A DNA stretch of 35,013 nt from Klebsiella pneumoniae. GTDB taxonomy: Bacteria; Myxococcota_A; UBA796; GCA-2862545. Under the pieces are notes generated by a model. The model searched no databases, was not told the DNA's origin, and saw nothing but the letters and a program-made list of their open reading frames with translations. A program made the position numbers and the translations under genes. The DNA lies in NCBI GenBank assembly GCA_945861065.1, contig CAMASI010000051.1, positions 1 through 35,013 of the forward strand, written 5' to 3'. Shown here in pieces: positions 34,849 to 35,013 of this stretch. Numbering within the stretch: position 1 is the first letter of the stretch; every line of letters starts with the position of its first letter.

Positions 34849-35013
34849 GCACCGCGGGTTGTGACCTAGCAGCCTGTCGGAGATTGCGCACCTACTGCGG
34901 GAGGCGATGCCATCCGCGGGACTTCGTCACGGGGACCCCACCCTCGGTCGGAGTGCGTCAAGCACGCCTTCCCTCGGGTTGCACCCCGTTCCTCGTCCGG
35001 CGGCGGCCTCACC
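34849..35013 (+). other. Right-edge stretch without an assignable gene
   Basis: After the FG-GAP gene there are 165 nt with no terminator-like hairpin and no gene I can support. A plus-strand frame from about 34864 (PSSLSEIAHLLREAMPSAG) stays open to the edge, but its only ATG (34907) has the GGGAGG just 2 nt upstream, and too little is visible to name it. Confidence 0.4.

Noticed and set aside
34864..35013. Possible gene running off the right edge
   Set aside because: The frame is open but short; the only ATG has a ribosome site too close to be used, and no family is recognisable.

Overview
The window is GC-rich and densely coded. It most likely comes from a member of the Myxococcota or a close deltaproteobacterial relative. 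Three pointers support this. Three proteins end in a Cys motif, a hydrophobic helix and an Arg cluster resembling the MYXO-CTERM sorting signal. Several lipoproteins carry long Asp-Ala/Ser/Thr linkers. Outer-membrane proteins with Ala-rich or Pro-rich linkers are common. I saw no tRNA, rRNA, CRISPR array, insertion sequence or phage gene.

Layout, left to right. (1) 1-3.8 kb: the tail of a frameshifted four-helix-bundle (S23/IVP) gene, a G-rich hexamer array, an NYN-domain nuclease-like protein, and a two-gene minus-strand unit made of an outer-membrane barrel protein and an unrecognised membrane protein with an internal duplication. (2) 3.9-8.9 kb: two divergent lamin-tail-domain (LTD) proteins. 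The right-hand one heads a tightly coupled operon of LTD lipoprotein, VTC polyphosphate-polymerase domain, DUF4956 membrane protein, HlyD-type adaptor and CotH-like kinase. This is the best candidate for an under-described system, a cell-envelope polyphosphate/phosphotransfer module. (3) 8.9-11.2 kb: minus-strand secreted beta-propeller protein with a MYXO-CTERM-like tail and two unrelated lipoproteins. (4) 11.3-17 kb: a DUF885 metallopeptidase followed by sucA and sucB (2-oxoglutarate dehydrogenase E1 and E2).

(5) 17-23 kb: an OmpA-family protein with a structured 5' leader, then two tandemly duplicated surface proteins, each with 13 Ca-binding thrombospondin type-3-like CDxC repeats. The two repeat arrays are in the same register. 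(6) 23-27.6 kb: a divergent MORN-repeat lipoprotein, then an operon of an intact secreted amidohydrolase, an amidohydrolase paralog that has lost its metal-binding HxH, and a PHP-domain phosphoesterase. (7) 27.6-35 kb: a histidine-box membrane hydroxylase and MFS transporter (minus strand), a strikingly eukaryote-like cyclophilin, a fused HyuA-HyuB oxoprolinase/hydantoinase (minus), and an FG-GAP/ASPIC-UnbV lipoprotein.

Much of the coding capacity is for the envelope and cell surface (signal peptides, lipoboxes, Ca-binding repeats), with a few central-metabolism genes between. Gene packing is unusually tight: same-strand genes often overlap by 1-4 nt, and four convergent pairs overlap at their 3' ends by 8-53 nt. 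All assignments come from reading the sequence; none was checked against a database.
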